Below, piece by piece: positions 8,479 through 18,151 of a DNA stretch of 47,579 nucleotides. The stretch is taken from the NCBI RefSeq assembly GCF_022179185.1, contig NZ_BPQJ01000001.1, positions 326,959-374,537 of the forward strand, given 5' to 3'. The notes under the pieces are model-generated. The model searched no databases. It was not told the origin of the DNA and was given only the letters and a program-made list of their open reading frames with translations. The position numbers and the translations under genes are program-made. The stretch is from Methylobacterium frigidaeris. Lineage in GTDB: Bacteria; Pseudomonadota; Alphaproteobacteria; Rhizobiales; Beijerinckiaceae. Numbering within the stretch: the stretch's first letter is position 1; every line of letters begins with the position of its first letter.

Positions 8479-9345
8479 ATGGATCTGTCGCTCATCATCG
8501 CGCTCGACGTCGTGAACGGGGCCGCCTCCCTGTTCCTGCTCTGCCTCGGCCTGGCGATCATCTTCGGGATGATGAAGATCATCAACCTCGCCCACGGCGA
8601 GTTCGTGATGCTGGGCGCCTACGCCACGGTGATCTCGGCCAATGCCGGGCTCAACATCTGGATCGCGATGCTGGTGGTGGCGCCGCTCTTCGTCGGCGTC
8701 GTCGGTCTCGTGATCGAGCGCTGCCTGATCCGCTTCCTGTACGGGCGCCTGGTCGACTCGATGCTGGCGACCTGGGGCCTCAGCCTCTGCCTGATCGGCT
8801 TGGTGACGACCATCTTCGGCAACACCATCAACGGCGTGCCGACGCCGCTCGGCGGGTTCCAGGTCGGGGCCTACCGGTCGAGCTGGTACACGATCTTTCT
8901 CCTCGCCATGGCCGTCCTGATGATGGCGCTGGTCTACGGCGTGCTCCGCTTCACCCGGTTCGGCCTCGTCGCCCGGGCGGTGATGCTGAACCCCGGCATG
9001 GCCGCGACGCTCGGGGTCAACCCGGCCAAGATCTACATGGCGACCTTCGGCATCGGCGCCGCCATCACCGGCCTCGCCGGCGGGCTCCTGGCGCCGGTCT
9101 CCGGCATCACCCCGGTGATGGGCACCGCCTTCGTCGCCAAGTGCTTCATCACCGTCGTCGGCGGCGGCGCGGCGATCATCTCGGGCACGCTGTCGGCCGC
9201 CGGGCTGTTCGGCTTCGTCAACCAGCTCGGCGCCTTCTTCACCACCCCGGTCTACGGCGAGGTGATCCTGTTCCTCTCCGCGATCCTGCTGATCCGCCTG
9301 CTGCCGCAGGGCATCTCCGGCCGCTTCTTCAAGGGGACGCTCTGA
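8479..9345 (+). CDS. branched-chain/urea-type ABC permease, LivH/UrtB-like
   Basis: A 288-residue inner-membrane protein with about eight hydrophobic segments. The N-terminal SLFLLCLGLAIIFGMMKIINLAHGEFVMLGAY is the hallmark of LivH/UrtB permeases (the NLAHGE motif). Later, NPGMAATLGVNPAKIYMATFGIG matches the conserved cytoplasmic loop. The next gene starts directly after its stop. It is the first of two permease subunits of the importer headed by the protein at 7026. Confidence 0.92.
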   Translation: MDLSLIIALDVVNGAASLFLLCLGLAIIFGMMKIINLAHGEFVMLGAYATVISANAGLNIWIAMLVVAPLFVGVVGLVIERCLIRFLYGRLVDSMLATWGLSLCLIGLVTTIFGNTINGVPTPLGGFQVGAYRSSWYTIFLLAMAVLMMALVYGVLRFTRFGLVARAVMLNPGMAATLGVNPAKIYMATFGIGAAITGLAGGLLAPVSGITPVMGTAFVAKCFITVVGGGAAIISGTLSAAGLFGFVNQLGAFFTTPVYGEVILFLSAILLIRLLPQGISGRFFKGTL

Positions 9346-10392
9346 ATGCCCGCCGCCCTGTCGCGCGCCCTCCAGGCCCTCGCCGTCTTGGGTGCCATCG
9401 CCCTGGTCGTGGTCCTGCCCAGCCATCTCGAGCTCTTCACCCTGATGCAGCTGACGCTGTTCGCCGCCATGGGGGTGCTGGCGCTCAGCCTCGGCTTCAT
9501 CTGGGGCTTCGGCGGCATCCTGTCCTTCGGCCAGACCGCCTTCTTCGGGCTCGGCGGCTACACCTACGCGATCGCGGCGATCAATTTCGGCGACTCCACC
9601 AACGCGATCCTGCTGGCGATCCTGTTTCCGGCCCTCTTCGCCGCGGCGCTCGGCTACTTCGTGTTCTACGGCCGGATCAGCGAGGTCTATCTCGGGGTCA
9701 TCACCCTCACCGTGACGCTGATCCTGTTCAACGTCGTCAACTCGACGGCGGGCGACGCCTACACGATCGGCCAGGCGCGGCTCGGGGGCTTCAACGGCAT
9801 CCCGTCGGTGCCGACCTTCAACGCGCCCTACACCCCGGACGCCGTGCTGAGCCCCGAGGCCGGGTGGTGGGTCACCGGCGGCGCGCTCATCGCCGTCTAC
9901 CTGCTGATGCGGCTCCTGCTCGCCAGCCCCTTCGGCCGCATCGCGGTGGCGGTGCGCGAGAACGAGACCCGCGCGGCGCTGCTGGGCTACGATCCGCGCT
10001 TGGTCAAGCTCGGGGTGTTCATGGTCGGCGGCGCCGTCGCCGGTCTCGCCGGCGCGCTCTACGTCAACTGGGGCGCCTTCGTCGGCCCGACGATCTTCTC
10101 CCTGTCGCTCTCGGCCGAGATCATCATCTGGATCACCGTCGGCGGCCTCGGCACCTTGATCGGGCCTGTGGTCGGCTGCGTCCTGATCCAGTTCCTCAAC
10201 GCCAAGATCGGCTCGCAGCAGGCCTTCAACGCCAACCTCGTCCTCGGAGTGATCCTGGTCGGCTTCGTGCTGCTCTTGCCGAAGGGCGTCGTGCCGACTC
10301 TGAAGACCGCGCTCCTCGGGCTCGGCCGCAAGGCCAAGCGACGCCCGGCCGCCGCCGCCGCCGCCCGGACCCAGATCGCGGGAGCCGAATGA
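9346..10392 (+). CDS. branched-chain/urea-type ABC permease, LivM/UrtC-like
   Basis: A 348-residue multi-spanning permease. It shows the LivM/UrtC patterns ALSLGFIWGFGGILSFGQTAFFGLGGYTYAI and VRENETRAALLGYDPRLVKLGVF. The C-terminal tail after about residue 325 is basic and Ala-rich (LGRKAKRRPAAAAAA) and probably cytoplasmic. The ATG follows the preceding stop with no gap, and the stop overlaps the next ATG (ATGA), so the operon is tightly coupled. Confidence 0.92.
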   Translation: MPAALSRALQALAVLGAIALVVVLPSHLELFTLMQLTLFAAMGVLALSLGFIWGFGGILSFGQTAFFGLGGYTYAIAAINFGDSTNAILLAILFPALFAAALGYFVFYGRISEVYLGVITLTVTLILFNVVNSTAGDAYTIGQARLGGFNGIPSVPTFNAPYTPDAVLSPEAGWWVTGGALIAVYLLMRLLLASPFGRIAVAVRENETRAALLGYDPRLVKLGVFMVGGAVAGLAGALYVNWGAFVGPTIFSLSLSAEIIIWITVGGLGTLIGPVVGCVLIQFLNAKIGSQQAFNANLVLGVILVGFVLLLPKGVVPTLKTALLGLGRKAKRRPAAAAAARTQIAGAE

Positions 10393-11138
10393 CATGGGAG
10401 ACGAATAAGATGGATCCCCTCGTCCCCCTCCTGAAGACCGAGCACCTGACGATGCGCTTCGGCGGCGTCGTCGCCAACGACGACGTCAGCTTCACCCTCG
10501 GCGAGATGGAGTTGCGCTGCCTCATCGGCCCGAACGGCGCCGGCAAGAGCACCTTCTTCAAGATGCTCACTGGGCAGCTCATTCCGACCTCCGGCACCAT
10601 CGCGTTCCGCGGCAAGCCGGTGACGGGGCTGCAGAGCCACCAGATCGCCCGGCTCGGCATCGGCATCAAGACGCAGGTGCCGAACGTGTTCAACGGGCTG
10701 TCGGTGCGCGAGAACATCTGGCTCTCGGCCCGCCGCAAGACGACGCCGAAATTCACCGGACCTCTGGTGGACGAGATCCTGGAGAAAATCCGGCTGACGC
10801 ACCTCGCCGGGGCGACCGTCGGCCAGCTCTCGCACGGCCAGCGGCAATGGGTCGAGATCGGCACGGTGCTGGCCGGTGATCCGGAGCTGATCCTCCTCGA
10901 CGAGCCCGCCGCCGGCATGACCGACGAGGAGACCCACCGCACCGCCGAGATCATCCGCGAGATCAACAAGACCCGGGCGATCGTCGTGGTCGAGCACGAC
11001 ATGGCGTTTATCAAGATGATCGCCCGCACGGTCACGGTGTTCCACCAGGGCCGGATCATGATGGAGGACGGGATCGACGCCGTGCTCGCCGACAGGCGGG
11101 TGCGCGACGTCTATCTCGGCAAGAAGGTGGCGGCATGA
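10389..11138 (+). CDS. ABC transporter ATP-binding protein, LivG/UrtD-like
   Basis: A 249-residue ATPase. Walker A is GPNGAGKSTFFKM, the signature region is LSHGQRQWVEIG and Walker B is LILLDEPAAGMTDEE, followed by VVVEHDMAFIKMIA. The LSHGQ variant and the EHDM switch are typical of UrtD, supporting the urea/amide assignment over plain amino-acid transport. The start at 10389 overlaps the permease stop; a second ATG at 10410 is the main alternative. Confidence 0.92.
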   Translation: MTWETNKMDPLVPLLKTEHLTMRFGGVVANDDVSFTLGEMELRCLIGPNGAGKSTFFKMLTGQLIPTSGTIAFRGKPVTGLQSHQIARLGIGIKTQVPNVFNGLSVRENIWLSARRKTTPKFTGPLVDEILEKIRLTHLAGATVGQLSHGQRQWVEIGTVLAGDPELILLDEPAAGMTDEETHRTAEIIREINKTRAIVVVEHDMAFIKMIARTVTVFHQGRIMMEDGIDAVLADRRVRDVYLGKKVAA

Positions 11139-11836
11139 GCGCGTTGCTGGACGTCGAGAACCTGCGGGCGAGCTACGGCCGGGTGCCGATCCTGATGGGC
11201 GTCGACTTCGCCCTGGCGCCCGGGGAATACCTCGGCATCCTCGGCCATAACGGCATGGGAAAGACCACGCTGATGCGGACCCTGATGGGCCATCTGCCGG
11301 CCACGGCCGGTACGGTGCGCTTCGCCGGCACCGACGTGACGCGGCTCCCCATCCACCAGCGCGCCCGGCTCGGCATGGGGTTGGTGCCCCAGGGCCGCGA
11401 GATCTTCGCGACCCTCAGCGTGCGCGAGAACCTGCGCATGGGGCTCGCCAGCGCCCCGAAGGAAGACCCCCGGATCATCGACGACGTGCTCGCCGACTTC
11501 CCCCGCCTCGTGCGCCTGCTCGACCGGCGCGGCGGCGCCCTCTCGGGCGGCGAGCAGCAATTGCTCGCGCTCGCCCGCTGCCTGTGCACCCGGCCGAAGC
11601 TCGTCCTCCTCGACGAGCCGACGGAGGGCATCCAGCCCTCGATCATCGAGGAGATCATCGAGACGCTGCTCGCCTTGAAGAAGCGCTGGGACCTGTCGAT
11701 GATCATCGTCGAGCAGAACCTCGACTTCATCACCTCGCTGTCCGACCGGGTGCTCGGCATCCAGAAGGGCCGCATCACCGGCGAGGTCTCGCGCGAGGAC
11801 CTGCTGGCCGGGCGGTTCGGGATGGCGGCGGCGTAG
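11135..11836 (+). CDS. ABC transporter ATP-binding protein, LivF/UrtE-like
   Basis: A 233-residue ATPase pairing with the preceding one. Walker A is [14 protein letters not shown], the signature [15 protein letters not shown], Walker [20 protein letters not shown] and the switch region [10 protein letters not shown]. The GHNGMGKTT variant and PTEGIQPSI are the usual UrtE forms. ATGA overlap with the upstream ATPase. It is the last transporter gene; 236 bp with a dispersed repeat then separate it from the amidase. Confidence 0.92.
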   Translation: MSALLDVENLRASYGRVPILMGVDFALAPGEYLGILGHNGMGKTTLMRTLMGHLPATAGTVRFAGTDVTRLPIHQRARLGMGLVPQGREIFATLSVRENLRMGLASAPKEDPRIIDDVLADFPRLVRLLDRRGGALSGGEQQLLALARCLCTRPKLVLLDEPTEGIQPSIIEEIIETLLALKKRWDLSMIIVEQNLDFITSLSDRVLGIQKGRITGEVSREDLLAGRFGMAAA

Positions 11837-11904
11837 CGTCCTCACGCCACGCCCCTTTCCGGGGCACATGCAGCGACAGCCGAATGCGCCCGGGGACCCA
11901 GCAC

Positions 11905-12034
11905 AATCATCGTGAAGCGACCGTATGTCTGCACCGCTGCAAAGATAGAGCCGCTTCGCGGCGAGTCCCCCCGCTGGATCCCGGATCTCCTTCCACTCCG
12001 TTTCAGTCGTCCGGGAAAGGGGGGAGCCTGAATG
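11905..12034. repeat. dispersed intergenic repeat, family B copy 1
   Basis: About 130 bp closely matching 25635-25764. Shared blocks include CTGCACCG, CCGGATCTCCTTCCAC and CAGTCGTCCGGGA. Arms CGTGAAGCG and CGCTTCGCG can pair, with CTGCA/TGCA inside. It lies between the ATPase and amidase genes. Confidence 0.75.
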
Positions 12035-12072
12035 AACGATTCCTTTCCTCTTCATCAACCAGGAGACGCCCC

Positions 12073-13587
12073 ATGGCCATCACCCGTCCGAGCGCAGCCC
12101 AGGTCCGCGAGCTCGCCGCCAGCCTCTACATGTCGATGTCGCACGAGGAGGCCGCCGCCTACCGGGCGCTGATGGACGCCTCGTTCGACGCCTACGACGT
12201 GGTCGACGCCCTGCCGGACCACATCCCCGCGGTGACGTATCCCCGCACCCCCGGCACCCGGCCGAGCCCTGAGGAGAACCCGCTCGGCGCCTGGTACTGG
12301 AAGAGCACCGTGACGGGGGCCGACACCGGCAAGCTCAAGGGCAAGACGGTGGCGCTCAAGGACAACGTGGCGCTCGCCGGCGTGCCGATGATGAACGGCG
12401 CCTCGACCCTCGAAGGCTTCGTGCCGGCCGCGGACGCCACCATCGTGACCCGGATGCTGGATGCGGGCGCGACCATCCTCGGCAAGGCGGTGTGCGAGCA
12501 TTTCTGCCTCTCGGGTGGCAGCCACACCTCGGATCCGGGTCCGGTCCACAACCCGCACCGCAAGGGCTACTCGGCCGGCGGCTCGTCCTCGGGCAGCGGC
12601 GCGCTCGTCGCCGCCGGCGAGGTCGACATGGCGATCGGCGGCGACCAGGGCGGGTCGATCCGCATCCCCGCCTCGTATTGCGGCATCTACGGCATGAAGC
12701 CGACCCACGGCCTCGTGCCCTATACCGGCGTGATGCCGATCGAGACCACGATCGACCATACCGGCCCGATGACCGCGAGCGTCGCCGACAACGCCCTGCT
12801 GCTCGAGGTTCTGGCCGGGCCCGACGGGCTCGACCCGCGCCAGTATGCACCGCAGGTCGCGGCCTACACGGAAGCGCTGAAGAAGGGCGCGAAGGGCCTG
12901 AAGATCGGCCTCCTCCTGGAGGGTTTCGCCGCCCCCGGCATGCAGGAGGCGGTGGCCGACAAGGTCCGTGCTGCGGCTGCCCGGTTCGAGGCCCTCGGCG
13001 CCACGATCGAGGAGGTCTCGCTGCCGGCCTACACGACGGCGGCGGCGGTCTGGCAGCCGATCGGCCTCGAAGGGCTGACGCAGCAGATGATGCTCGGCAA
13101 CGGCATGGGCTTCAACTGGAAGGGCGCCTACGACGTCGGCCTGTTCGACGCCCACTCGGCCTGGCGCGACAAGGCCGACGACCTGTCCGAGACGCTGAAG
13201 ATCTCGATGCTCATCGGCCAGTGGGGCCTGACCCATTACCGCGGGCGCTACTACGCCAAGGCGCAGAACATCGCCCGCAAGGTGCGGGAGGATTTCGCGA
13301 CCTGCTTCAAGACGTACGACCTGCTGCTGTGCCCGACCCTGCCCTGCACCGCCACCAAGCTGCCGGAGAAGGGCGCGCCGCTGGAGGAGGTCGTCGCCCG
13401 CGCCTTCGAGATGGTCGCCTCGACCTCGCCGATGGACGTGACCGGCAATCCCTCGATGTCGATCCCCTGCGGCCTCGTCGACGGCCTGCCGGTCGGCCTG
13501 ATGCTGACGGCGAAGGACTGGAACGAGAGCGCGATCTACCAGGCCGCCGCCGCCTTCGAGGCGGCCGGCGACTGGAAGACCTTCTGA
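12073..13587 (+). CDS. amidase-signature family amidase
   Basis: A 504-residue amide hydrolase. The Ser-cisSer-Lys triad is visible: Lys96 in VALKDN, Ser171 in AGGSSSGSG and Ser195 in [12 protein letters not shown]. From memory these positions coincide with those of the Rhodococcus aliphatic amidase of nitrile pathways; GDQGGS (rather than GTDTGGS) is also the nitrile-amidase form. It would convert an amide to carboxylate plus ammonia in the cytosol. AGGAG precedes the ATG. Lying downstream of a urea/amide-type importer, it probably acts on the imported ligand; the actual amide is unknown. Confidence 0.93.
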   Translation: MAITRPSAAQVRELAASLYMSMSHEEAAAYRALMDASFDAYDVVDALPDHIPAVTYPRTPGTRPSPEENPLGAWYWKSTVTGADTGKLKGKTVALKDNVALAGVPMMNGASTLEGFVPAADATIVTRMLDAGATILGKAVCEHFCLSGGSHTSDPGPVHNPHRKGYSAGGSSSGSGALVAAGEVDMAIGGDQGGSIRIPASYCGIYGMKPTHGLVPYTGVMPIETTIDHTGPMTASVADNALLLEVLAGPDGLDPRQYAPQVAAYTEALKKGAKGLKIGLLLEGFAAPGMQEAVADKVRAAAARFEALGATIEEVSLPAYTTAAAVWQPIGLEGLTQQMMLGNGMGFNWKGAYDVGLFDAHSAWRDKADDLSETLKISMLIGQWGLTHYRGRYYAKAQNIARKVREDFATCFKTYDLLLCPTLPCTATKLPEKGAPLEEVVARAFEMVASTSPMDVTGNPSMSIPCGLVDGLPVGLMLTAKDWNESAIYQAAAAFEAAGDWKTF

Positions 13588-13595
13588 GGCCGGCG

Positions 13596-13892
13596 GTGAA
13601 GACCATCAGCGCCATCCTCCGCGCCCGGCCGGGCGCGGAGGACACCCTGCGGGCCGCCCTCCTTGACGTCGCGGCCCACGTCGCCGCAAACGAGCCGGAC
13701 ACGGTCGGCTTCTTCGTCTCGCAGGATGCGGCGGATCCGACCCGCTTCACCACCTACGAGCGGTTCACCGACGAGTCGGCGATGGACCGGCACAACGGCT
13801 CGGAGGCGGTGGCGCGGTTCTTCCGGATCGCGCAGCCGATCCTCGACGGGGAGGTGATCCTGGTGACGGCCGACGAGATCTCTTGCCGATAA
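13596..13892 (+). CDS. ABM-fold (antibiotic biosynthesis monooxygenase-like) small protein
   Basis: A 98-residue protein beginning at GTG 13596, eight bases after the amidase stop. The arrangement SAILRARPGAEDTLRAALLDV, then DTVGFFVSQDAADPTRFTTYERFTDESAMDRH, is the standard ABM ferredoxin-like fold with a His at the end of the central helix. Such proteins act as cofactor-free monooxygenases, haem-degrading enzymes or aldehyde-stabilising partners. Its place between an amidase and a GMC oxidoreductase suggests a role in the same pathway. The specific reaction is not predictable. Confidence 0.82.
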   Translation: MKTISAILRARPGAEDTLRAALLDVAAHVAANEPDTVGFFVSQDAADPTRFTTYERFTDESAMDRHNGSEAVARFFRIAQPILDGEVILVTADEISCR

Positions 13893-13902
13893 TGTCTTGC
13901 TG

Positions 13903-15483
13903 ATGACCACCTACGACACCGTGATCGTCGGCGCCGGCAGCGCCGGCTGCGTGCTCGCCGGGCGGCTCAGCGCCGATCCGGCGCGCCGGGTGCTGCTGCT
14001 CGAGGCGGGGGGCGAGCCGCCGCTCGGCGCCGTCGTCCCGTCGGACTGGCCGAGCCTGTTCAACACCGGCGTCGACTGGGGCTTCCACACCGAGCCTCAA
14101 CCCGGCTGCCGCCATCGGCGGATCTTCTGGCCCCGCGGCCGGATGCTCGGCGGCTCCGGCTCGCTCAACGCCATGATCTACCTGCGCGGGCTGCCGTCGG
14201 ATTACGATGCCTGGGAGGCGATGGGCTGCCCCGGCTGGGGCTGGCGCGACGTGCTGCCGGACTTCCTCGCCTCCGAGGACAACCGTCGTTTCGGCAACCA
14301 TCCGCTGCACGGCACCGGCGGCCCGCTGCCGGTCGAGGATTGCCCGTTCCGCGACCAGGGCGAGACGCTCTGGCACGATTCCGCCGTGGCGGCCGGCTAC
14401 AGGGCCAATCCGGATTTCAACGGCGGCAGCCAGGAGGGCGTCGGCTACTTCCAGCTGACGACGAAGGGCGGCGAGCGCTTCGGCACCAAGCGGGCCTATC
14501 TCGATCCGGCGCGGGAGCGACGAAACCTCACGATCGAGACCGGCGTGCTCGTCACCCGCCTCGTGGTCGAGAACGGCCGCGCCGTCGGCGTCGAGTACCT
14601 GCGCAACGGACGGCCCGAGCGGGCATCGGCCGGGCAGATCGTGCTCGCGGCCGGCGCCATCGCCTCGCCCCATCTCCTCATGCTCTCCGGCATCGGCCCG
14701 GCGGACGCGCTGACGCGCGTCGGGGTCGCCTCGGTGCACGACCTCCCCGGGGTCGGCCAGGACCTGCAGGACCATCCGGCCATCACTCTCGCCTTCGCGG
14801 CGAAGCGCCCGATCGGCCTCGGCGCCATGGACGAGGCGGCCCATCGGCGGGCTGTCGCCGAGTGGCAGGCGCACCGCACCGGGCCACGAACCTCGAACTG
14901 GGCGTCGGCCGGCGGCCATGTCGCGACGCGGCCGGACATCGAGCCCGACCTCCAGCTCTACGGCATCGCCGCGCCGCACCGCGATTACGGCCGATTCCTC
15001 TATCCGGGCTCCGGCTTCACCCTGTTCGCGGTGCTGCAGCGGCCGGAGAGCCGCGGCGAGATCCGCCTGCGTTCGGCCGACCCGCTCGCGGCACCGGCGA
15101 TCGACCCGCGTTACCTCGGCGATGAGGGCGGTCGCGACCTCGCCACCCTGGTCGAGGGCGTGAGGATCAACCGGGCCATCGCAGCGGCGGGCCCGCTCGC
15201 GGAAGCGATCGCCCACGAGCTCAGCCCCTCGGCGGAATGCCTGGACGAGGCGGGCATCGCCCGGCACGTGCGCGGCCATCTCGCCTCGCTCTACCACCCG
15301 TCGAGCACCTGCCGGATGGGCACCGATCCCGGCGCCGTCGTCGATCCGCGGAGCTTCGCTGTCCACGGGCTCGACGGACTGTTCGTCGCCGACGCCTCGG
15401 TGTTTCCGCGGATGATCTCGGCCAACCTCAACGCGACGGTGATCCTGGTGGCCGAGCGGGCGGCCGCAGCGCTCGGACGGTGA
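13903..15483 (+). CDS. GMC family oxidoreductase (choline/alcohol dehydrogenase type)
   Basis: A 526-residue FAD enzyme. The dinucleotide-binding motif VIVGAGSAGCVLAGRL is at the N-terminus, GGSGSLNAMIYLRG matches the first GMC signature, and GAIASPHLLMLSGIGP matches the second. The C-terminal LYHPSSTCRMG and SANLNATVILVAERAA carry the active-site His and Asn. Members oxidise alcohols to aldehydes. The ATG at 13903 lies 10 bases after the ABM gene; a TTG two codons upstream is less likely. It may process an alcohol in the same catabolic unit as the amidase. Confidence 0.92.
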   Translation: MTTYDTVIVGAGSAGCVLAGRLSADPARRVLLLEAGGEPPLGAVVPSDWPSLFNTGVDWGFHTEPQPGCRHRRIFWPRGRMLGGSGSLNAMIYLRGLPSDYDAWEAMGCPGWGWRDVLPDFLASEDNRRFGNHPLHGTGGPLPVEDCPFRDQGETLWHDSAVAAGYRANPDFNGGSQEGVGYFQLTTKGGERFGTKRAYLDPARERRNLTIETGVLVTRLVVENGRAVGVEYLRNGRPERASAGQIVLAAGAIASPHLLMLSGIGPADALTRVGVASVHDLPGVGQDLQDHPAITLAFAAKRPIGLGAMDEAAHRRAVAEWQAHRTGPRTSNWASAGGHVATRPDIEPDLQLYGIAAPHRDYGRFLYPGSGFTLFAVLQRPESRGEIRLRSADPLAAPAIDPRYLGDEGGRDLATLVEGVRINRAIAAAGPLAEAIAHELSPSAECLDEAGIARHVRGHLASLYHPSSTCRMGTDPGAVVDPRSFAVHGLDGLFVADASVFPRMISANLNATVILVAERAAAALGR

Positions 15484-15903
15484 GACCCTGTCATACGATG
15501 TCCGATTGATTGCGTCGCAATGCGGAAATCGGCTTCGCTCAGGCGCCGCGCGGGTTGCTGAGACGAGTTCCGGAAGGAATCGTCCGGAGATCGTCTCATA
15601 CCCTCGCGCCCTGCCATCGGCACGTCGATGGCAGGGCGTCCGGCGCATCAGCGCCGGCGCCCGTTCGGGCTTGCCTTACGCCTCCGAACGAGTCAGTTCG
15701 AAGGCGCGGCGGTATCAGAGCCTGTTTGATCCGCTCGACCCGATCGGCACGCACGATCGTCATCCGGATCGGGCATCCCGCCAAGGCGGGATGGCATCAC
15801 CGCACGACCGAACCGGCACACGATTCCGGGCTCCGCCGCGCAGCCCCGGAATGACCAAGAGGGTGTTGCCCGGTGTCGAGAGGCAAGCCGTCTCTCAGGG
15901 CGC
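15484..15903. other. 420-bp spacer between convergent genes, filled with repeats
   Basis: No gene is supported here. The spacer holds family A copy 2 (15611-15720), a compact hairpin at 15774-15793 with arms CATCCCGCC and GGCGGGATG, and an inverted repeat at 15823-15852 with ends ATTCCGGG and CCCGGAAT. The convergent oxidoreductase and paoC genes end on either side, so the hairpins could serve as terminators in both directions, though no T-tract follows them. Confidence 0.6.
15611..15720. repeat. dispersed structured intergenic repeat, family A copy 2
   Basis: Second copy of the repeat at 658-762. The first hairpin pairs CTGCCATCG (15611-15619) with CGATGGCAG (15626-15634). The middle GGCGCATCAGCGCCGGCGCC is nearly identical to copy 1. 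The last hairpin pairs GCCTCCGAAC (15680-15689) with GTTCGAAGGC (15696-15705). Where copy 1 has a T-A pair at the second position of this stem, copy 2 has C-G. Confidence 0.75.
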
Positions 15904-18129
15904 TCACGCCCGCCGCTGCCCGGTCTCGCGCGCCATGAACCCGTCCAGGACCTTGTCCAGGGTCAGCGGATAATCCCGGATCCGGATGCCGGTCGCGTTG
16001 TAGACCGCGTTCGCCACGGCCGCACCGGCTCCACAGATGCCGAGCTCGCCCAATCCCTTGCTCTTCAGCGGGTTCGCCTTGTCGTCGAGTTCGGGCAGGA
16101 ACACCGCGTCGATCTCCGGCAGATCGGCATGGACCGGGACGTGGTACTCGGCGAGGTCGTGGTTGACGAAGGTGCCGTAGCGGGGATCGACCTCGACCGC
16201 CTCCATCAGCGCCGCGCCGACGCCGAACACCATGCCACCGATCGCCTGCGAGCGCGCGGTCTTCGGGTTGAGGATGCGACCGCCGGTGAACACGCCGAGC
16301 ATTCGCCGCAGGCGGATCTCGCCGGTGTCGGCATCGACGCCGACCTCGGCGAAGTGCGCGCCGTAAGAGTATTGCGAGAACTTCTTCTCGTTCTCGCCCG
16401 GCTTGATCTCGCCCTCGGCCTCCATCCCGGAGCCGATCAGGTCGCGCAGGGCCTCCGAGCGGTTGCCCGAGATGATCCGGCCGTCCGCGAAGACGGCGTT
16501 CTCACGCGCCAGGTCGGTCTTCGCCAGGAGCTGCTGCCGCAGGGCCTCGCAGGCCACGTAGAGCGCTGAGCCGGACGACGCCGCGCCGAAGGAGCCGCCG
16601 GAGCCGGAGGAGGCCGGATCTGCGGTGTCGCCGAGGATCATCCGCACCTGCGCGACCTTCACGCCCAGCATCTCGGCCGCGATCTGGCTCAGGATCGTGT
16701 AGGTGCCGGTGCCGATATCGGTCATCGCCATCCGGGCGGTGAGCGTTCCGTCGGGGTCGAGGCGCACCCGCGCCTTGGCGGGCTGGAGCGGGTTGAGCCG
16801 GGCCGCCGCCGAGACGCCGGTGCCGACCAGCCACTGCCCGTCCCGGGTCGCGCCGGGCTTCGGATTGCGCCTGTCCCAGCCGAAGAGCCGCGCCCCCTCG
16901 CGCAGGCAGGGCACGAGCTGGCGGGTCGAGAACGGGACGTGCTTCTCGGGGTCCTGGGCCGGCTCGTTGCGGATCCGCAGCTCGATCGGATCGAGGGCCA
17001 GCGCCTCCGCCAACTCGTCCATGGCGCATTCGAAGGCCAGCATGCCGACGGCCTCGCCAGGCGCGCGCATCGAGGAGGCCATCGGCAGGTTGAGCGACGC
17101 CAACCGATGCGCCGTCAGGCGGTTGGGGGCGGCGTAGAGCGAGCGGGTGACGTTGGCCGAGGTCTCGAAGAAGCTGTCGCCGGGCGTGGTGTCGGACCAG
17201 GATTCGTGCGCGATCGCCGTGAGCTTGCCGTCCCGGTCGGCGCCGAGGCGCACCCGTTGCACCGTGTCCGAACGGCGGGTCGTGGTGGTGAAGACCTGCT
17301 GGCGGGTGAGCGCGATCTTCACCGGCCGGCCGTCGAGGTTCCTCGAGGCGAGCGCCGCCAGGATCGCGTCGGCCTGCGGCTGGAGCTTGCCGCCGAAGCC
17401 GCCGCCGATGAAGCGGCTGATCAGGCGCACATTGTCCTTCGGCAACTTGAAGACCGAGGCGAGGGCGTCCTGGCCGCGATTCGGCATCTGGTTGGCGGTG
17501 ATGAGGGTGACGTGATCGCCGTCCCAGGACGCGATCGTGGCGTGCGGCTCCATCATCGCGTGACTCTGCACCGGAGTGGTGTAGCGCGCATCGATCTTGA
17601 CCGGCGCCGCCGCGAAGCCGGCCTCGAAATCCCCGAGGGTCGAATCCGGCGGCGTCCGCGCCTTCTCGGGCTTCTTCGCCTCCCCGAGCGCATCGGCGAG
17701 GACGTAAGATCCCGTCTCCTGATCGTAAGCGACGCGGATCGCCGCCGCCGCGGCGCGGGCCTCCTCGAAGCTCTCGGCCACGACGAGCGCGACCGGCTGG
17801 CCCCAATGCTTGATCTCGGTGCCGGTGAGGAGAGGAGCGACCTGTTCCTTCTTCTCCCCTTGCGGCGGTGCGTTGCGGTGGGTCAGCACGTGGACGACGC
17901 CGGGCATCCGCTCGGCGGTCGCGGTGTCGATGTCGCGGATGCGGCCCTTGGCGATGGTCGCCGTGACGACGAAGCCGTAGCCGGGATTCGTCATCTCCCG
18001 GCTCTCGTAGGCATACGTCGCGTGGCCGGTGACCTTCAGCGGTCCGTCGACGCGGTCGATCGGCTGGCCCACCGGGCCGTTGGCTTGCGTGTCGAGGGGC
18101 GTGACGCCGATCGGCTGGCTCATATCCAT
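15904..18129 (-). CDS. paoC: periplasmic aldehyde oxidoreductase, molybdenum-binding subunit PaoC
   Basis: A 741-residue xanthine-dehydrogenase-family large subunit, close to the size of E. coli PaoC. The N-terminal domain starts QPIDRVDGPLKVTGHATYAYE. Molybdopterin-binding motifs include RFIGGGFGGK and GSGGSFGAASSGSA. Near the C-terminus KGLGELGICGAGAA carries the expected catalytic Glu (about residue 695). The complex oxidises aldehydes to acids, using molybdenum-MCD cofactor in E. coli. Last gene of paoABC on the minus strand. No MocA/XdhC-type maturation gene follows in the window, unlike the paoABCD arrangement of E. coli. Confidence 0.88.
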   Translation of the reverse strand: MDMSQPIGVTPLDTQANGPVGQPIDRVDGPLKVTGHATYAYESREMTNPGYGFVVTATIAKGRIRDIDTATAERMPGVVHVLTHRNAPPQGEKKEQVAPLLTGTEIKHWGQPVALVVAESFEEARAAAAAIRVAYDQETGSYVLADALGEAKKPEKARTPPDSTLGDFEAGFAAAPVKIDARYTTPVQSHAMMEPHATIASWDGDHVTLITANQMPNRGQDALASVFKLPKDNVRLISRFIGGGFGGKLQPQADAILAALASRNLDGRPVKIALTRQQVFTTTTRRSDTVQRVRLGADRDGKLTAIAHESWSDTTPGDSFFETSANVTRSLYAAPNRLTAHRLASLNLPMASSMRAPGEAVGMLAFECAMDELAEALALDPIELRIRNEPAQDPEKHVPFSTRQLVPCLREGARLFGWDRRNPKPGATRDGQWLVGTGVSAAARLNPLQPAKARVRLDPDGTLTARMAMTDIGTGTYTILSQIAAEMLGVKVAQVRMILGDTADPASSGSGGSFGAASSGSALYVACEALRQQLLAKTDLARENAVFADGRIISGNRSEALRDLIGSGMEAEGEIKPGENEKKFSQYSYGAHFAEVGVDADTGEIRLRRMLGVFTGGRILNPKTARSQAIGGMVFGVGAALMEAVEVDPRYGTFVNHDLAEYHVPVHADLPEIDAVFLPELDDKANPLKSKGLGELGICGAGAAVANAVYNATGIRIRDYPLTLDKVLDGFMARETGQRRA

Positions 18130-18151
18130 GGCTGTTCTCCGAGTCCGGCGA

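Noticed and set aside
8296..10395. Very long minus-strand open frame (699 codons) opposite the two permeases
   Set aside because: Composition is almost only Arg, Asp, Glu, His, Gly and Ala with no domain, as expected for the antisense of GC-rich permease codons; the plus-strand genes have clear motifs.
13765..15648. Minus-strand open frame of 627 codons
   Set aside because: Antisense of the GMC oxidoreductase, no recognisable motif.
15774..15793. Hairpin as a standard intrinsic terminator
   Set aside because: The stem is perfect but has a 2-base loop and no T-tract, and it lies in a repeat cluster; listed only within the spacer.
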